A DNA stretch of 64,000 bases from the NCBI GenBank assembly GCA_006176705.1, contig QRFJ01004231.1, positions 1 to 64,000 of the forward strand. The letters are read 5' to 3'. A program made the translations under genes and the position numbers. This document shows, piece after piece, positions 48,551-59,330 of the stretch. Under the pieces are notes generated by a model. It saw nothing but the letters and a program-made list of their open reading frames with translations. It searched no databases and was not told the DNA's origin. This stretch comes from Cocos nucifera (lineage: Eukaryota; Streptophyta; Magnoliopsida; Arecales; Arecaceae). Position 1 is the stretch's first letter. Each line of letters begins with the position of its first letter.

Positions 48551-50002
48551 ACTACACCAAGAGGTTCATATTTAGCTCTGATGGGTTGCCACCATATTCT
48601 GCTAGGTGTCACTGGTGGATTTTGGGAGCAATTAGAATGATTTAGATGATCGATCATTCTAGCTGTTCGAATTAGAAGAGTTCTGATCCATCGAAAGCAG
48701 TTTCGATGATGTCGATGATAGAGATCATGACATATCCCATTACCATACAGAACTGAACCTAACTGGGTCACACAAATAAGGGTTTGAATCTAGTGATCAT
48801 CAATTGAACTAATCTAGTTCAATTGATCTGAATGAGATTCAATTAGGTTCAAGGAAATCATGTTAGCACTCGATTGAACCTAACGTTCTTCTTTTACTAT
48901 CATAAATAGTTGTCCTGACTGAGCCAAAGGAGTTTGTGCTCGATCAGAGGCCTTCACTTGGTCTGACTGGAGCTTGTTCAGGTCAGAAAAGGATTGTCTT
49001 ATTTTGTAAGACAATACCTGCCATTTTTGGTCACCTGCCATTTCTCGTCCTTTGACTTTGGTCAAAAGTTGACCTTTGACTGGTCAAATATTGACCATTG
49101 ATACTTTGACTTCTGTCCATGTGTCATGCACCTATTGGAGAGCTGGTGGGGGCTTGTCCCTCCTACCAGAACCTGGCAAGGAGGAGGGTGCATGCCACCC
49201 TTGGCGTGCGCCCAAGCTGGAGGCGCCCAAGAGTCCCTGTTGGATAGGGACTCCATCTTCTTTTTGGATTCCGATTAGACTCCTCCTATGAACCAACTTT
49301 GACTGGTCTTAGGTGCCATCTAAGGAGGAATCCAAGGGACTCTATTCTCACCAATCAGATTTAGATCTAATTTCACAAAGAGTTTTGATTGGTTGGGATG
49401 AAGAGGAGTTGGATCATGCATAGTCTACAAATAAGACCCTGCACCCAACTCAAGAAAAATATAAAAATTCCCACACCCCTAGGCTGCCTCTCTCCTCCTC
49501 TTCCATGCCAAGTCCATCTTCTCCCTCTCCTCTCTACGCCCAAAGTGGTTTGGGATCCAAGTTGGTGCAATCAAGATGAGAGAAAGGCGACAGAAAGCTA
49601 GAAGGATGTACTACTGCAAAGGATAACTGCTGATCTTCGAAAGTTATTTTGAAGATTCTCCAAATCAGATTTAGATTTAATTTTTGGAGATGTGATAGAG
49701 AAGAAGAGCATCTCTAAGTCCAGCCTAAGTGGATATCAGTAGAGGCCAGGCACTTGCGTGGCTAGATCCAAAACCTTCCACTGCTTATAGGATCATCAAC
49801 GGGTAATAGGATTATCCTACATCAAGGTAAATTAAATTTGATTTAATTTATCTAAGATTTTATTTTAATTATTAGAATAATAAGAATTAGATCTAAAATA
49901 TCTCAGATCTAATTATGGATCAAAGAAAAAATTTTTGAAATATATCTCTTGATCCGATCAGATCTGAACGAACCTGGTCCGAAAAATCAGGATTTTCCTT
50001 CA
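48551..50002 (+). mobile_element. A6 5' LTR, second part
   Basis: Resumes the LTR cut at 35613 and ends TTTTCCTTCA at 50002, followed by a primer-binding site. With the first part it makes an LTR of about 2.27 kb. Confidence 0.9.
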
Positions 50003-50018
50003 ACTGAGTATCAGAGCC
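50003..50018 (+). other. Primer-binding site of A6
   Basis: ACTGAGTATCAGAGCC follows the LTR. It is the iMet type with one inserted base (TGAGTATC against TGGTATC). Confidence 0.75.
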
Positions 50019-50855
50019 AAGGATTCTAAAGTGTTTAGATCTGATTTTAAATTTATTTTAATTAAAAAATAAAAGATTTTAGATATGTCACATGAGATAT
50101 GTGATCAGATCTTGAAATCAGAAAAAATTAAAATTAAATGATTTGGATCTAAGATTAGAAAATATGCATGACTAGTTCTAAAATAGAATAGTTCTATAGA
50201 ATAGTCTTGCATGTTTACAATTTAATTTGATTAAATCATATTTTAGATCTATTTATTTACTATTTTTTGATATTATAATTATTATAATAATATCTAAAAA
50301 ATAATAAATAAAAATTATTTAATTTTAAACATCATATGAGATATGATTGATGCATGTCTAGACTAGTTGTAGAATAGTTCTACATAGTTTTCTAGATTAG
50401 AGTTTATTTTGATAAGATCAATTTAAATCTAATTTTTTAGATTATTATGAGATAATTTAGATCTAAAAATATGCATGATTTGATACATGAGATGTATGCA
50501 AAATATGCCATGATTAGATCTAATTTGTATATGAGATATATGATATAGATCTAAAACTATTTTGTAGTATTACATGTTCCTGATTAAGGCGTTCCTCTTG
50601 GCCGTCCGGTCATAAGAATGAAGAAGGATTTAAGGGCCATCTCCTCCCATCCGATGGGGTGTTCTTATGATGTGTAGAGGTGCTGCGCGTTCATCCTTAA
50701 TCAGAAATTCAAAACTTACTTTCTGCAAAATCCTAGATCCTGAAACCCTAGGATTTATTGTGTATATTTTGTTTATGAACCCTACTTAATTAAGAATTAA
50801 GATTATGGAATATTAATTAGGTCTAAAATTGAGAATTTTAGATCTAAGACATATT
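50019..50855 (+). other. A6 leader, first half only
   Basis: Parallel to the A5 leader from 24122 to about 24955, then lost at the scrambled junction. It is non-coding and includes a three-tier stem at 50580-50704. Confidence 0.75.
50580..50704 (+). other. Three-tier leader stem, A6 copy
   Basis: CTGATTAAGG (50580-50589) with CCTTAATCAG (50695-50704), TCATAAGAA (50610-50618) with TTCTTATGA (50662-50670), and CCCATCCGATGGG between them. All pairs are intact although this element has lost its coding region. Confidence 0.65.
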
Positions 50856-50989
50856 CAGGAACTACTGGGTTCAGGAACTACAAATTGAGAATATATTTTG
50901 TTTATGAATCCTTAATCTAAGACATAGCACGTATCCTGGACACACCTAGACTGATCGGACCTAACTATAAAGATTGGCTCAGGAACTAC
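50856..50989 (+). other. Scrambled deletion junction with gag scrap
   Basis: The 10-mer CAGGAACTAC occurs at 50856, 50872 and 50980. Only the last sits in real gag context: 50929-50986 encodes ILDTPRLIGPNYKDWL-like N-terminal gag. Between them lie scraps that match the leader (AAATTGAGAA, ATTTTGTTTATGAATCC, ATCTAAGACAT). LTR sequence starts at the end. This looks like filler DNA at a deletion of nearly all gag-pol. Confidence 0.75.
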
Positions 50990-52093
50990 TATCATAAATA
51001 GTTGTCATGACTGAGCCAAAGGAGTTTGTGCTCGATCAGAGGCCTTCACTTGATCTGATTGGAGCCTATCCAGGTCAGAAAAGGGTTGTCTTATTTTGTA
51101 AGACAATACCTGTCATTTTTGGTCACCTGCCATTTTTCGTCCTTTGACTTTGGTCAAAAGTTGACCTTTGACTGGTCAAATATTGACCATTGATACTTTG
51201 ACTTCTGTCCATGTGTCACGCACCTATTGGAGAGCTGGTGGGGGCTTGTCCTCCTGCCAGAACCTGGCAAGAAGGAGGGCGCATGCCACCCTTGGCGTGT
51301 GCCCAAGCTAGAGGCGCCCAGGAGTCCCTATTGGACAGGGACTCCATCTTCTTTTTGGATTTCGATTAGACTCCTCCTAAGAACTAACTTTGACTGGTCT
51401 TTGGCACCATCTAGGGAGAAATCCAAGGGACTCTATTCCCACCAATCAGATTTAGATCTGATTTCACAAAGACTTGTGATTGGTTGGGATGAAGAGGAGT
51501 TGGATCACACACAGTTTATAAATAAGACCCTGCACCCAACTCAAGAAAAATCTAAAAATTCCCATGCCCCAAGGCTACCTCTCTCCTCCTCCTCCATGCC
51601 AAGTCCATCTTCTCCCTCTCCTCTCCACGCCCAAAGTGGTTTGGGATCCAAGTTGATGTAATCAAGATGAGAGAAAGGCAACAGAAAGCTAGAAGGCTGC
51701 GCTGCTACAAAGGATAACTACTGATCTTTGAAAGTTATTTTGAAGATCCTCCAAATCAGATTCAGATCTGATTTTTGAAGATGTGATAGAGAAGAAGAGG
51801 ATCTCTAGATCCAGTCCGAGTGGATATCGGTAGAGGCCAAGCACTTGCGTGGCTAGATCCAGAACCTTCCGCTGCTTATAGGATCATCAACGGATAATAG
51901 GATTACCCTACATCAAGGTAAATTAAATTTGATTTAATTTATCTAGATTTTATTTTAATTATTAGAATAATAAGAATCAGATCTGAAACAACCCAGATCT
52001 AATTATGGATCAAAGGAAAAAAATTTTGAAATATATCTCTTGATCCGATCAGATCTGAACGAACGTAGTCCGGGAAATCATGATTTCCCTTTA
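50987..52093 (+). mobile_element. A6 3' LTR, second half
   Basis: Begins at the LTR point TACTATCATAAATAG (compare 48895) and ends TTTCCCTTTA, where the terminal CA has become TA. The target copy GAGTA follows. The open frame at 51227-51661 lies in this LTR and has no domain or coding counterpart in A5. Confidence 0.85.
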
Positions 52094-52098
52094 GAGTA

Positions 52099-52717
52099 AT
52101 CATTTTCATGTTGACCTACTCATAATCTCCATATGCAATCCATCATATGCAGAACATCTCATACATAATTAAGTCATAAATGAGTATGAACCAAAATATG
52201 GATTCATGCATATAAGATTCTATGGTAGTCTCAGGTCAAAGGATTACAAGCACAACTCCTACTACAAGAACCATCTATTGACAAGTAGATAAGACTCCAT
52301 TAGATGTTCTAAAGTTGGATCAATTCAATGAACTTATTCTCTAATAAGCACCCACATCCTTGTATTAGTGTCAAATACAAGTGATTATGAGATCAATCAT
52401 CCTCTCCAACGAGCATACATAGGATGTGCCAATCTTTCCAGAAATATTGATCCCTAACTCAATATTCTATCCACTAAAAATATTTTAGATTAGGATTTTA
52501 AGGTTTTAGATCTCACAAGTATGATCTTATCATAACCCTAAAACCATAACCCTAATCTATGGAGTTCATCATAATTCTTAAATGAATAATTAAGACACAG
52601 CATATGATGAAATAAATATCTTTATTTATTTAAAACATTATTACATGAGTCTGGAAGATAAAAGAATAATCCATCAAAATACATATTTTGATTGGCTTGT
52701 AAGGCATATTCCTTTCA
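52099..52717 (-). mobile_element. B1 5' LTR, first 619 bp
   Basis: Starts TGAAAGGAATATGCC at 52717 on the minus strand and matches the 3' LTR start at 17456. It continues, after the GAGTA target copy, at 34787. The outer flank ATATC belongs to A8. Confidence 0.8.
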
Positions 52718-54413
52718 ATATCATTCTTCTTGAGATAATCCAAAAATTTTTAACTAAGGTATTCACCTCCTTGATCTAATCAAAGAACCTTAATAGATTT
52801 TTTCACTTCATATCAGAATTTCTTGAACTTTTCAAAGACTTCAAACTTGTGTGACATCAGATACATATATATCAAGAGAGATCGTTGGTAAAAGTAATGA
52901 AGTAGACAAACCACCTTTGGCTGGCATATCAAATGGGCCATAAATATCTATATATACTAGGGCAAGTAACTTTATGGTCCTTTTCTCATATCCCACAAAG
53001 GATAGTTTGGTCATTTTACCTTGAAGGCATGACTCAAAAATCAGATATCACTCGGAAGTCAACGAACCCATTAGTCCAGATTTCTCTAATTTGTTAATCC
53101 TATCTTTTGATATATGACTTAGCCTAAGGTGCCACAAATACTTTTCATTTAAACTATCTTTTGGTCATTTAGATCCTATGGCATTTACACTATGCTCGAC
53201 ATTATTAGCAGATATATCTACATGTAACTAGTAGAGATCATTTATTAAGAAATCACTTGTAATTTTATTTCTTTCATAAAGAATAATCAGATTCCTATGC
53301 TAGATAGAAAATAAAAATTAGATTCCTGCTTGTAGTAGGTACATAAAAATAATCTCTAGGAACTAAGATGCTTCCTGATGGTAATCATAAAGGGTACATT
53401 CCCACGACTATAGCTGTAACTCTGGCTCTATTTTTGATGCATAGGATCATCTCATCATTCTTCAGCCTCCTACTATTCTCAAGATCCTACAAAGAATTGT
53501 ACAAATGAACACTAAATCCAGAGTCAAGTACCTAACTAGATGCAGAAGAAACTATTAAGTTTGTCTCAATGATGAGCACACCTTCAGAAGGTCCACCTTC
53601 TCACTTGTTCTTAAGATTGGCTAGGTATGTAGGATAGTTTTGCTTCCAATGGCCATCGAAATTCCAATGAAAATACTTTTCTTTCTTTGTGGCCTTCTTC
53701 TTGGGATCACCCTTCTTCTCCTTCTTCTTTCCCTCGATCTTTTGCTTCTTCGTAGAGTTTTTTTCTTCCTAGAAGACTTTCTCTTGGAAAAAGTCCTCTC
53801 CACTATAAGAACAGAGCCCCTTGAACTCTTCAAGGTCCCCTCAATAGTCACCAGCATGTTCATCCACTCAGCCAGGGTGCACTGACTCTTATTCATATGG
53901 AAGTTCATAATGAACTGCCCATATGAATCATTCAAGAACTACAGGATCAGATTAATCTGCAGGTCCTTGTCCATCAACTTTTCAAGCTTTTTAAGCCCCT
54001 TCAAGTCTTTGATCATCGATAAGCAATGATCATAGACTGACTGCCCATCACACATCAGCACCTTGAAGAGTCTTTTGGACACTTTATAGCATGCTGTGAG
54101 ACTCTACTCACCATACAACTCTTGTAGGTGGGCTAACATTTGGCTATCAGTCTTTATGTTGGCACTGTAATTCATCAAACATCGAGGCCAACATATAGTA
54201 CCTAACCTTGTTGTCATCATCCAACTATTTCTAATGAGATGCTCTCTGATCGGCGATCGGACGGGCTGAGAGAGTGGGAAGTTCCTAATCCAAGACATAA
54301 GTCTGCTTCTTGGAACTCAAAATAATTTTCAAGTTTCAAAGCCAATCCTTAAAATTTGGTCTGGTCAATCGGTGGATTTCTAGGATTCTGATTAGGGAGT
54401 TAAATGCAGTCAT
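52718..54413 (-). pseudogene. A8 gag, protease and integrase remnant
   Basis: From ATG 54413. Gag is recognised by ILEIHRLTRPNFKDWL, NKVRYYMLASMFDEL and an MNMLVT block; a lysine- and arginine-rich stretch near 53700-53780 leads to a zinc knuckle near 53650 whose second Cys is Trp. The protease region (SASxxVLD) is near 53540. The integrase zinc domain and first part of the core run to 52718, where B1 interrupts. There are many stops and frameshifts, so this is the most decayed family A coding copy. The frame open at 53621-53935 is only a local stretch of it. Confidence 0.75.
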
Positions 54414-54567
54414 TTTTCTTTACAGAGTCAAAATTTTTTGTTAGACTTGTAATTGACTTAACCAATTTATTTAGGAGTTTTATTTTTAAACAAATTTTGG
54501 CTTTCCACTATTTTTTCGGACCCCGACACTCTCTTTGCAGGGATGCAAAAGTCTCCATGATTATAAA
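52718..54567 (-). mobile_element. A8: 5' part of a family A Copia
   Basis: Minus-strand gag, protease and integrase start plus 154 bp of leader. It is bounded on the left by the B1 LTR and on the right by D1, both of which inserted into it. The rest of its leader and its 5' LTR should lie beyond D1, outside the window. Confidence 0.8.
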
Positions 54568-54659
54568 TGTTGGGGATAAACTCCGCTCCCACCGAAGTCC
54601 AGTCTGATGCTTTGCCTAATGCGACCGATAATCATGAAAGAGCTTCAATCGAGAATTCT

Positions 54660-56713
54660 CTCTCCAGCGGCCGAATCCAACCAAACTTCTCTAGCGGCCG
54701 AGCCCCAGCCAAACTTCTCTAGCAACCAAACTCCCCCAACGGCCGAACTCCTCCCGGGTCCCTCCTTTAGTTGGATTTCTCCAGGAGCTAAACTCCTTTC
54801 GAGCTTCTTCAGCAGTCAGATTTCTCTAGGAGCCAAACTCCTTCCGAACTCCTCCAACAGTCAGATTTCTCCAGGAGCCGAATTCCTTTCGTGCTCCTCC
54901 TTTAATCAGATTTCTATAAGAGCTGAACTCCTTCTAGACTTCTTCTTTAATCGGATATCTACAGGAGCCGAACTCCTTCCAAACTTCTAGATTCCTCCAG
55001 TAGTCGGATTTCTCCAGGAGCCAAACTTCTTTCAGATTCCTCCTTCAGCCAAGATCCTCCAAGAGTCAAACTCCTTCCGAACTCCATCAGAATTCCTCCA
55101 GCAGTCGGATTTCTCCAAGAGCCAAACTCCTTCCAATCTCCTCCAACAGTTGGATTTCTTCAGAAGTTGAACTCCTTCCGAACTCCTTCTGAATTCCTCC
55201 AGCAGTCCAATTTCTCTAGGAGCCAAACTTCTTCCGTATTCCTCCTTCAGTCAAGTTCCTCTAGGAGCCAAACTCCTTTCGAACTTCTCCTTCAGTCGGA
55301 CTTCTACAGAAGCCGAACTCCTTTCGAACTTCTTTTGGATTCCTCCAGCAGTCGGATTTCTTTAGGAGCCGAACTCCTTTCGGATTCCTCCTTCAATCAG
55401 ACTTCTCCAAGAGCCAAACTTCTTTCAAATTTCTCCAGCAGTCGGATTTCTTCAGGAGCCAAATTTCTTCCAAACTCCTCCAGCAGTTGGATTTCTCTAA
55501 GAGCCAAACTTCTTTCGAACTTCTTCTAGATTTTTCCAGCAATCGAATTTCTTAAGGAGTCAAACTCCTTCTGGATTTCTCCTTCAGTCAAGTTTCTTTA
55601 GAGCCGAACTTCTTTCGAGCTTCTCCTTCAGTCAAACTTCTCCTTTAGTAGGACTTCTATAGGTACTGAACTCCTTCTGAACTCCTCTAGCAGTTAGATT
55701 TCTCTAAGAGTCAAAGTCAACAGTCAGATTTCTCTAGGAGTCGAACTCCTTTCGTGCTCTTCCTTCAGTTGGATTTCTATAGGAGCCAAACTCCTTTAGA
55801 ACTTCTTCTGGATTCCTCCAGTAGTTGAATTTTTCTAGGAGCCGAACTCCTTCCGAATTCCTCCTTAAGTCAAGTTCCTCTAGGAGCCAAACTCCTTTCG
55901 GACTTCTCCTTTAGTCGAACTTCTACAAAAGTCGAACTTCTTCCAAACTCCTCCAACAGTCGGATTTCTCTAGGAGCCAAACTTCTTCCAAACACTTCCA
56001 ATAGTCAGATTTTTTTAGGAACCAAACTCCTTCCATGCTCCTTCTTCAGTCAGATTTCTATAGGTGCCAAACTCTTTTCGAACTTCTTCTAAATTCCTCC
56101 AACAGTCAGATTTCTCCAGGAGCCAAACTCCTTCTGGATTTCTTCTTCAATCAAGTTTTTTCAGGAGCCAAACTCCTTTCGAACTTCTCCTTCAGTCGGA
56201 CTTCTATAGGAGCCGAACTTCTTTTGAACTCCTCCAACAGTCGGATTTCTCCAGGAGCCGAACTCCTTTCGAACTCCTCCAGCAATCAAAATTCTCCAAG
56301 AGTCGAACACTTTCTGTGCTCCTCCTTTAGTCAAATTTCTAAAAGAGCCGAACTTCTTTTGAATTCCTCCTTCAGTTATGTTCCTCCAGAAGCCAAACTT
56401 CTTTCAGACTTCTCCTTCAGATGGACTTCTACAAGAGCCGAACTCCTCCAGCAGTCGGATTTCTCCAAGAGCCAAACTCCTTCTGAACTCCTCCAGTAGT
56501 CGAATTTCTCCAGGAGCCAAACTTCTTCTGGATTCCTCCAGTAGTTGGATTTCTCTAAGAGCCAAACTTCTTTTGAAATCCTCTAGCAGTTAGATTTCTT
56601 TAGGAGCCAAACTCCTTCCGAACTTCTTCAGCAATCGAATTTCTTTAGGAGTCAAACTCCTTCCAAACTTCTCCTTCAGTCAGATTTCTATAGGAGCCAA
56701 ACTCCTTCCGAAC
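54660..56713 (+). repeat. 45-bp tandem array in D1 LTR
   Basis: About 43 units built on CAGTCGGATTTCTCCAGGAG plus CCGAACTCCTTTCGAACTCC. Starts of GATTTCT measured at 54774, 54819, 54864, 54909 and 54954 are each 45 bp apart; some units are about 9 bp longer. Each unit contains the inverted repeat AGGAG-5 nt-CTCCT. The array begins with shorter GCGGCCGA-containing units. The same array restarts in the 3' LTR at about 63710. Confidence 0.9.
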
Positions 56714-56754
56714 ATAAGGAGAGATGGATTCCTATAGACGATCCCACTACTGAA

Positions 56755-56878
56755 TGATTATAATTATCATTTATCAGGATAGTTATGATGGTCATTTATC
56801 AGGATAATTATGATTATCATTTATCAGGATGGTTATGACTGTTATTTATCAGAATGGTTATGATTGTCATTTATCAGT
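56755..56878 (+). repeat. 25-bp tandem array upstream of D1 TATA box
   Basis: Units such as GGTTATGATTGTCATTTATC with a 25-bp period, about four and a half copies, ending about 50 bp before the TATA box. They are diverged at several positions. They may be promoter repeats, as seen in U3 of many LTR elements. Confidence 0.8.
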
Positions 56879-56924
56879 CTACTACAGGCAACCCTACTAT
56901 CAGATAGTTACAACAAGCTCCATC

Positions 56925-56931
56925 TATAAAA
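56925..56931 (+). promoter_or_regulatory. TATA box of D1 5' LTR
   Basis: TATAAAA in the context CATCTATAAAAAGAGATCC, downstream of both repeat arrays and 240 bp before the LTR end. Confidence 0.65.
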
Positions 56932-57169
56932 AGAGATCCTCCAAATACATTTTCTCTAAGCTCTCTTTTTCTTCCCAAAACTCTACCAAATTTTTTTTTG
57001 AGCACTCCATTTTTGTTGGTCAGAAGAGCTGACTTGATCATCGAAGGGTCCTGTCGGAGCCGCCACCATCGACTTCGGATGGAACTTAATTTTGCAGGTC
57101 TCCAATGGCGATCTCGTCTTCCTCAACTCTAGCTCAATCCAGCATCGATCAAATTCTGCACCAATAGAA

Positions 57170-57187
57170 TTGGTGCTAGAGGTAGGG
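57170..57187 (+). other. Primer-binding site of D1
   Basis: TTGGTGCTAGAGGTAGGG follows the LTR end after three bases. It has the TTGGCGCTAGA look of Tat-type elements with a C-to-T change. I do not assign the tRNA. The leader 57188-57378 has nothing else I can name. Confidence 0.6.
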
Positions 57188-57378
57188 CCCTCTATTTCTG
57201 AGGTTTTCTTGATCTTAAAGGAGTGCTCAGCAGCGATCTCTCTTTCTTTTCTCTAGAGTTCTTTCTAAAAAAAATTCCTCCCAAGAAAGCTTCGATCCAA
57301 CGATCAACAGCCTCTGCAGCCAAAACCCATCCAGATACATCCACTCTAGGTCCGATAACTTGAGCTCCATCTGCAACC

Positions 57379-58885
57379 ATGGTGGATGCGGAGCAGTTCA
57401 ACCTGCTGGTCCAGTAGGTTCGTGATCTTATGGAGGTAATGCAGGCTATAATCGATAGGCCCTGATATCAGTTCGACCGGAGTAAGCTTCTCCGAAGCTC
57501 CATGGTCCGATCTGGGAACGACCGACCTCGGCTATCCGACCTTTGATCTTCGAAAAGAGGAGGCAAAGGATGGAGGGCCCTTGCTCGGACCATGACTCAA
57601 CCTAGGGGGAAGCTTCATGCCCGTTCCACCAGAAAACCCTGGAGATCAATGATCGTGAAGAGCTCCTACATCAAAGGCTCCTAGAAATGAGCCAATGAAT
57701 CGAAGAGCTCCATCATACTTTCTCCTCATACGGTAATGATATTCACACTGATCCTCCTTTTTCTTAGAGGATCATGCAAGAACTAATCCCACCGAACTTC
57801 AAACTCCCATAGTTTGAGAATTATGATGGGACCATCGATCCAATCGATCATCTGAATGCCTTCTAAATAATGATGTTGCTTCACAGCACGCAGATGCTAT
57901 TTTGTGTTGGACTTTTCTGTCCACCCTTAAGGGAGCCATCAAAAATTGGTACTCGACACTTAAGTTAGGTACCATCTTTTTCTTTGATCAGATGAGCCAT
58001 CAGTTCATAGCTCACTTCATCAGCAGCCAAAATCCCCATCGAGGTTCAAATTTTTTGATGAACATCAAGCAGAAGGAGGAAGAATCCATCCGAACTTATG
58101 TCACCTAGTTTAATGCCATTGCATTGGAGGTCCAAAACTTGGACCAATCAATCACAATGGCCGCACTCAAGGGCGATCTCTAGAAGAATGATTTGTTGTT
58201 CTTTCTGAAGAAAAAGTACCCCAAGAACTTCATCAATCTGCTAGCTCGGACTGAAGGTTACGCCTGAGCTGAAGAGGCCTTCAAGGCCAAGGATGATGAA
58301 GCCTTTGGTGAGCGGCGAATTGGCAAGCTGGGCAGGCTCACTAAGAAAGAAAAGTTGAGTGAAGCTCAGCCATGCTCCCGAACTCCCTCTGAGAGCAAGC
58401 AAGCTCGAACTCCTCTCCGGGCTCAAAGGAAGGGAAGCCCCGATGGAAGGGCTCAATGGGATTCATTCCTTCAAAGATTTCACAATTATGCCTCTCTTAA
58501 TGCTCTGAAAGCCTAAGTACTGATGGAAATCGGGGAGCAACTATTGAGATCGAAAAGAATGCATACTCAGCTCGGCAAATGCAATCCTAACAAGTTCTGC
58601 CTTTATCATACAGACCACGGTCATGATACTGAAGAGTGTATCCAGCTTTAGGATGAAATCGAGAAGTTCATCAAGCATAGCAGACTCGATCGATTCCTGT
58701 GGTGTCGACCTAAAGGGCAGAAAGATCGACCAAGGACACCACCGCAACCTGAACCACCAAGAGGAGAGAAACAACAAGGAGAACAACCGCCTCTCGACAT
58801 CATCAACACAATCTTGGGGAGACTTCGATGAGAAGAGATCGATGGATCTGAGAAATCAGTGAAGAGATAGAGAACCAGAGAACCC
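57379..58885 (+). pseudogene. D1 gag (Retrotrans_gag) remnant
   Basis: The ATG at 57379 opens a frame beginning MVDAEQFNLL that soon meets a TAG (CAG in origin, near 57415). The capsid core is clear at 57902-58108: FLSTLKGAIKNWYSTLKLGT then FISSQNPHRGSNFLMNIKQ, matching the Retrotrans_gag family of Ty3/Gypsy. Near 58585-58650 a zinc-binding segment reads FCLYHTDHGHDTEEC, the form typical of Tat gag. A proline-rich linker leads into protease. There are many stops and frame changes. The product would have been the structural protein of the particle. Confidence 0.8.
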
Positions 58886-59330
58886 ATAACCTTCACTGAG
58901 GTAGATGCTCTGGGGGTCCAGTTCCCGCATAATGATGTGATTGTAATCTCTTTAAACATTGCCGACTATGATGTACGTCGCATTTTGATAGATAATGGAA
59001 GCTCGATCGACGTATTATTTTATGATGCTTTCTCGAAAATGTCCTTACTCAATAACCACTTGGGGCCTATGAACTCTCCATTGATAGACTTCACTGGCGA
59101 TGCCATACCAATCAAGGGCATAATAACATTGGCTGTGACTGTAGGGTAATGCCTGAAGCTAGCTGAGGCACAGATCAATTTTTTAGTCGTAAGGACTCCA
59201 TCCACCTATAATGCTATTCTCGGCCGACCTAGTTTAAATATACTTCGGGCAGTGGTATCAACTTATAATTTTAAGATGAAGTTTCCGACGAGTCATGGGA
59301 TCGAAGAGGTTAGGAGAGATTAAGCTCTGG
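58886..59330 (+). pseudogene. D1 aspartic protease remnant
   Basis: Open frame 58937-59149 contains the active-site segment ILIDNGSSIDVLFYDAF (catalytic Asp codon at 58991), the form D-N-G-S-S seen in Tat-type elements, then a TAG (59147-59149). Downstream, YNAILGRPSLN (near 59210-59240) is the second conserved protease motif, still in frame. It would have cut the polyprotein into working proteins. Confidence 0.8.

Larger units (their letters stand above)
34788..52093 (+). mobile_element. A6: deleted family A Copia carrying A7
   Basis: A plus-strand element with 5' LTR 34788-35613 plus 48551-50002, primer-binding site, half a leader, a 57-bp gag scrap and a 3' LTR lacking its first half (50987-52093). 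It is flanked by a perfect 5-bp target duplication GAGTA (34783-34787 and 52094-52098) within the B1 LTR. Nearly all of gag-pol is gone, replaced by a scrambled junction at 50856-50990. A7 sits in its 5' LTR. Confidence 0.9.
17134..52717 (-). mobile_element. B1: family B Copia split by three insertions
   Basis: A minus-strand Angela-like Copia. Its pieces are the start of the 3' LTR (17134-17456), polypurine tract, polyprotein (17471-21382), leader (21383-21817 and 32236-32930), primer-binding site and 5' LTR (32931-34787 and 52099-52717). A5 lies in the leader, A6 with A7 lies in the 5' LTR, and A4 lies in the 3' LTR. With insertions removed, about 7 kb of B1 is present. On its outer side (52718 onwards) lies family A integrase sequence of A8, so B1 probably inserted into A8. 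The other end is outside the window, so its target duplication cannot be checked. Confidence 0.8.
54568..57166 (+). mobile_element. D1 5' LTR, about 2.6 kb
   Basis: Starts TGTTGGGGATAAACTCC, matching 63595, and ends CTGCACCAATA just before the primer-binding site; the last CA seems changed to TA. About 80 percent of it is a 45-bp tandem array. U3 ends with a 25-bp array and a TATA box at 56925. The long open frames in it come from repeat periods divisible by three. Confidence 0.8.

Noticed and set aside
51227..51661. 144-codon frame as a gene
   Set aside because: It lies wholly within the A6 3' LTR, runs over the TATA region, and is broken in the equivalent parts of A5 and A7.
54607..56593. 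Long serine- and leucine-rich open frames (54607-54990, 55167-55529, 56035-56499, 56064-56330) as a repetitive protein gene
   Set aside because: They lie in an LTR tandem array whose 45-bp and about 54-bp periods are divisible by three, so several frames stay open at once. Two of them overlap in different frames, and no start context or domain is seen.
54660..56713. CRISPR-like array
   Set aside because: The units are head-to-tail with no unique spacers, and the context is a plant LTR.
58541..58959. Minus-strand frames opposite D1 gag and protease (58541-58786, 58648-58959)
   Set aside because: The plus strand here carries the Tat-type zinc segment and the DNGSS protease motif; the opposite frames have no domain.
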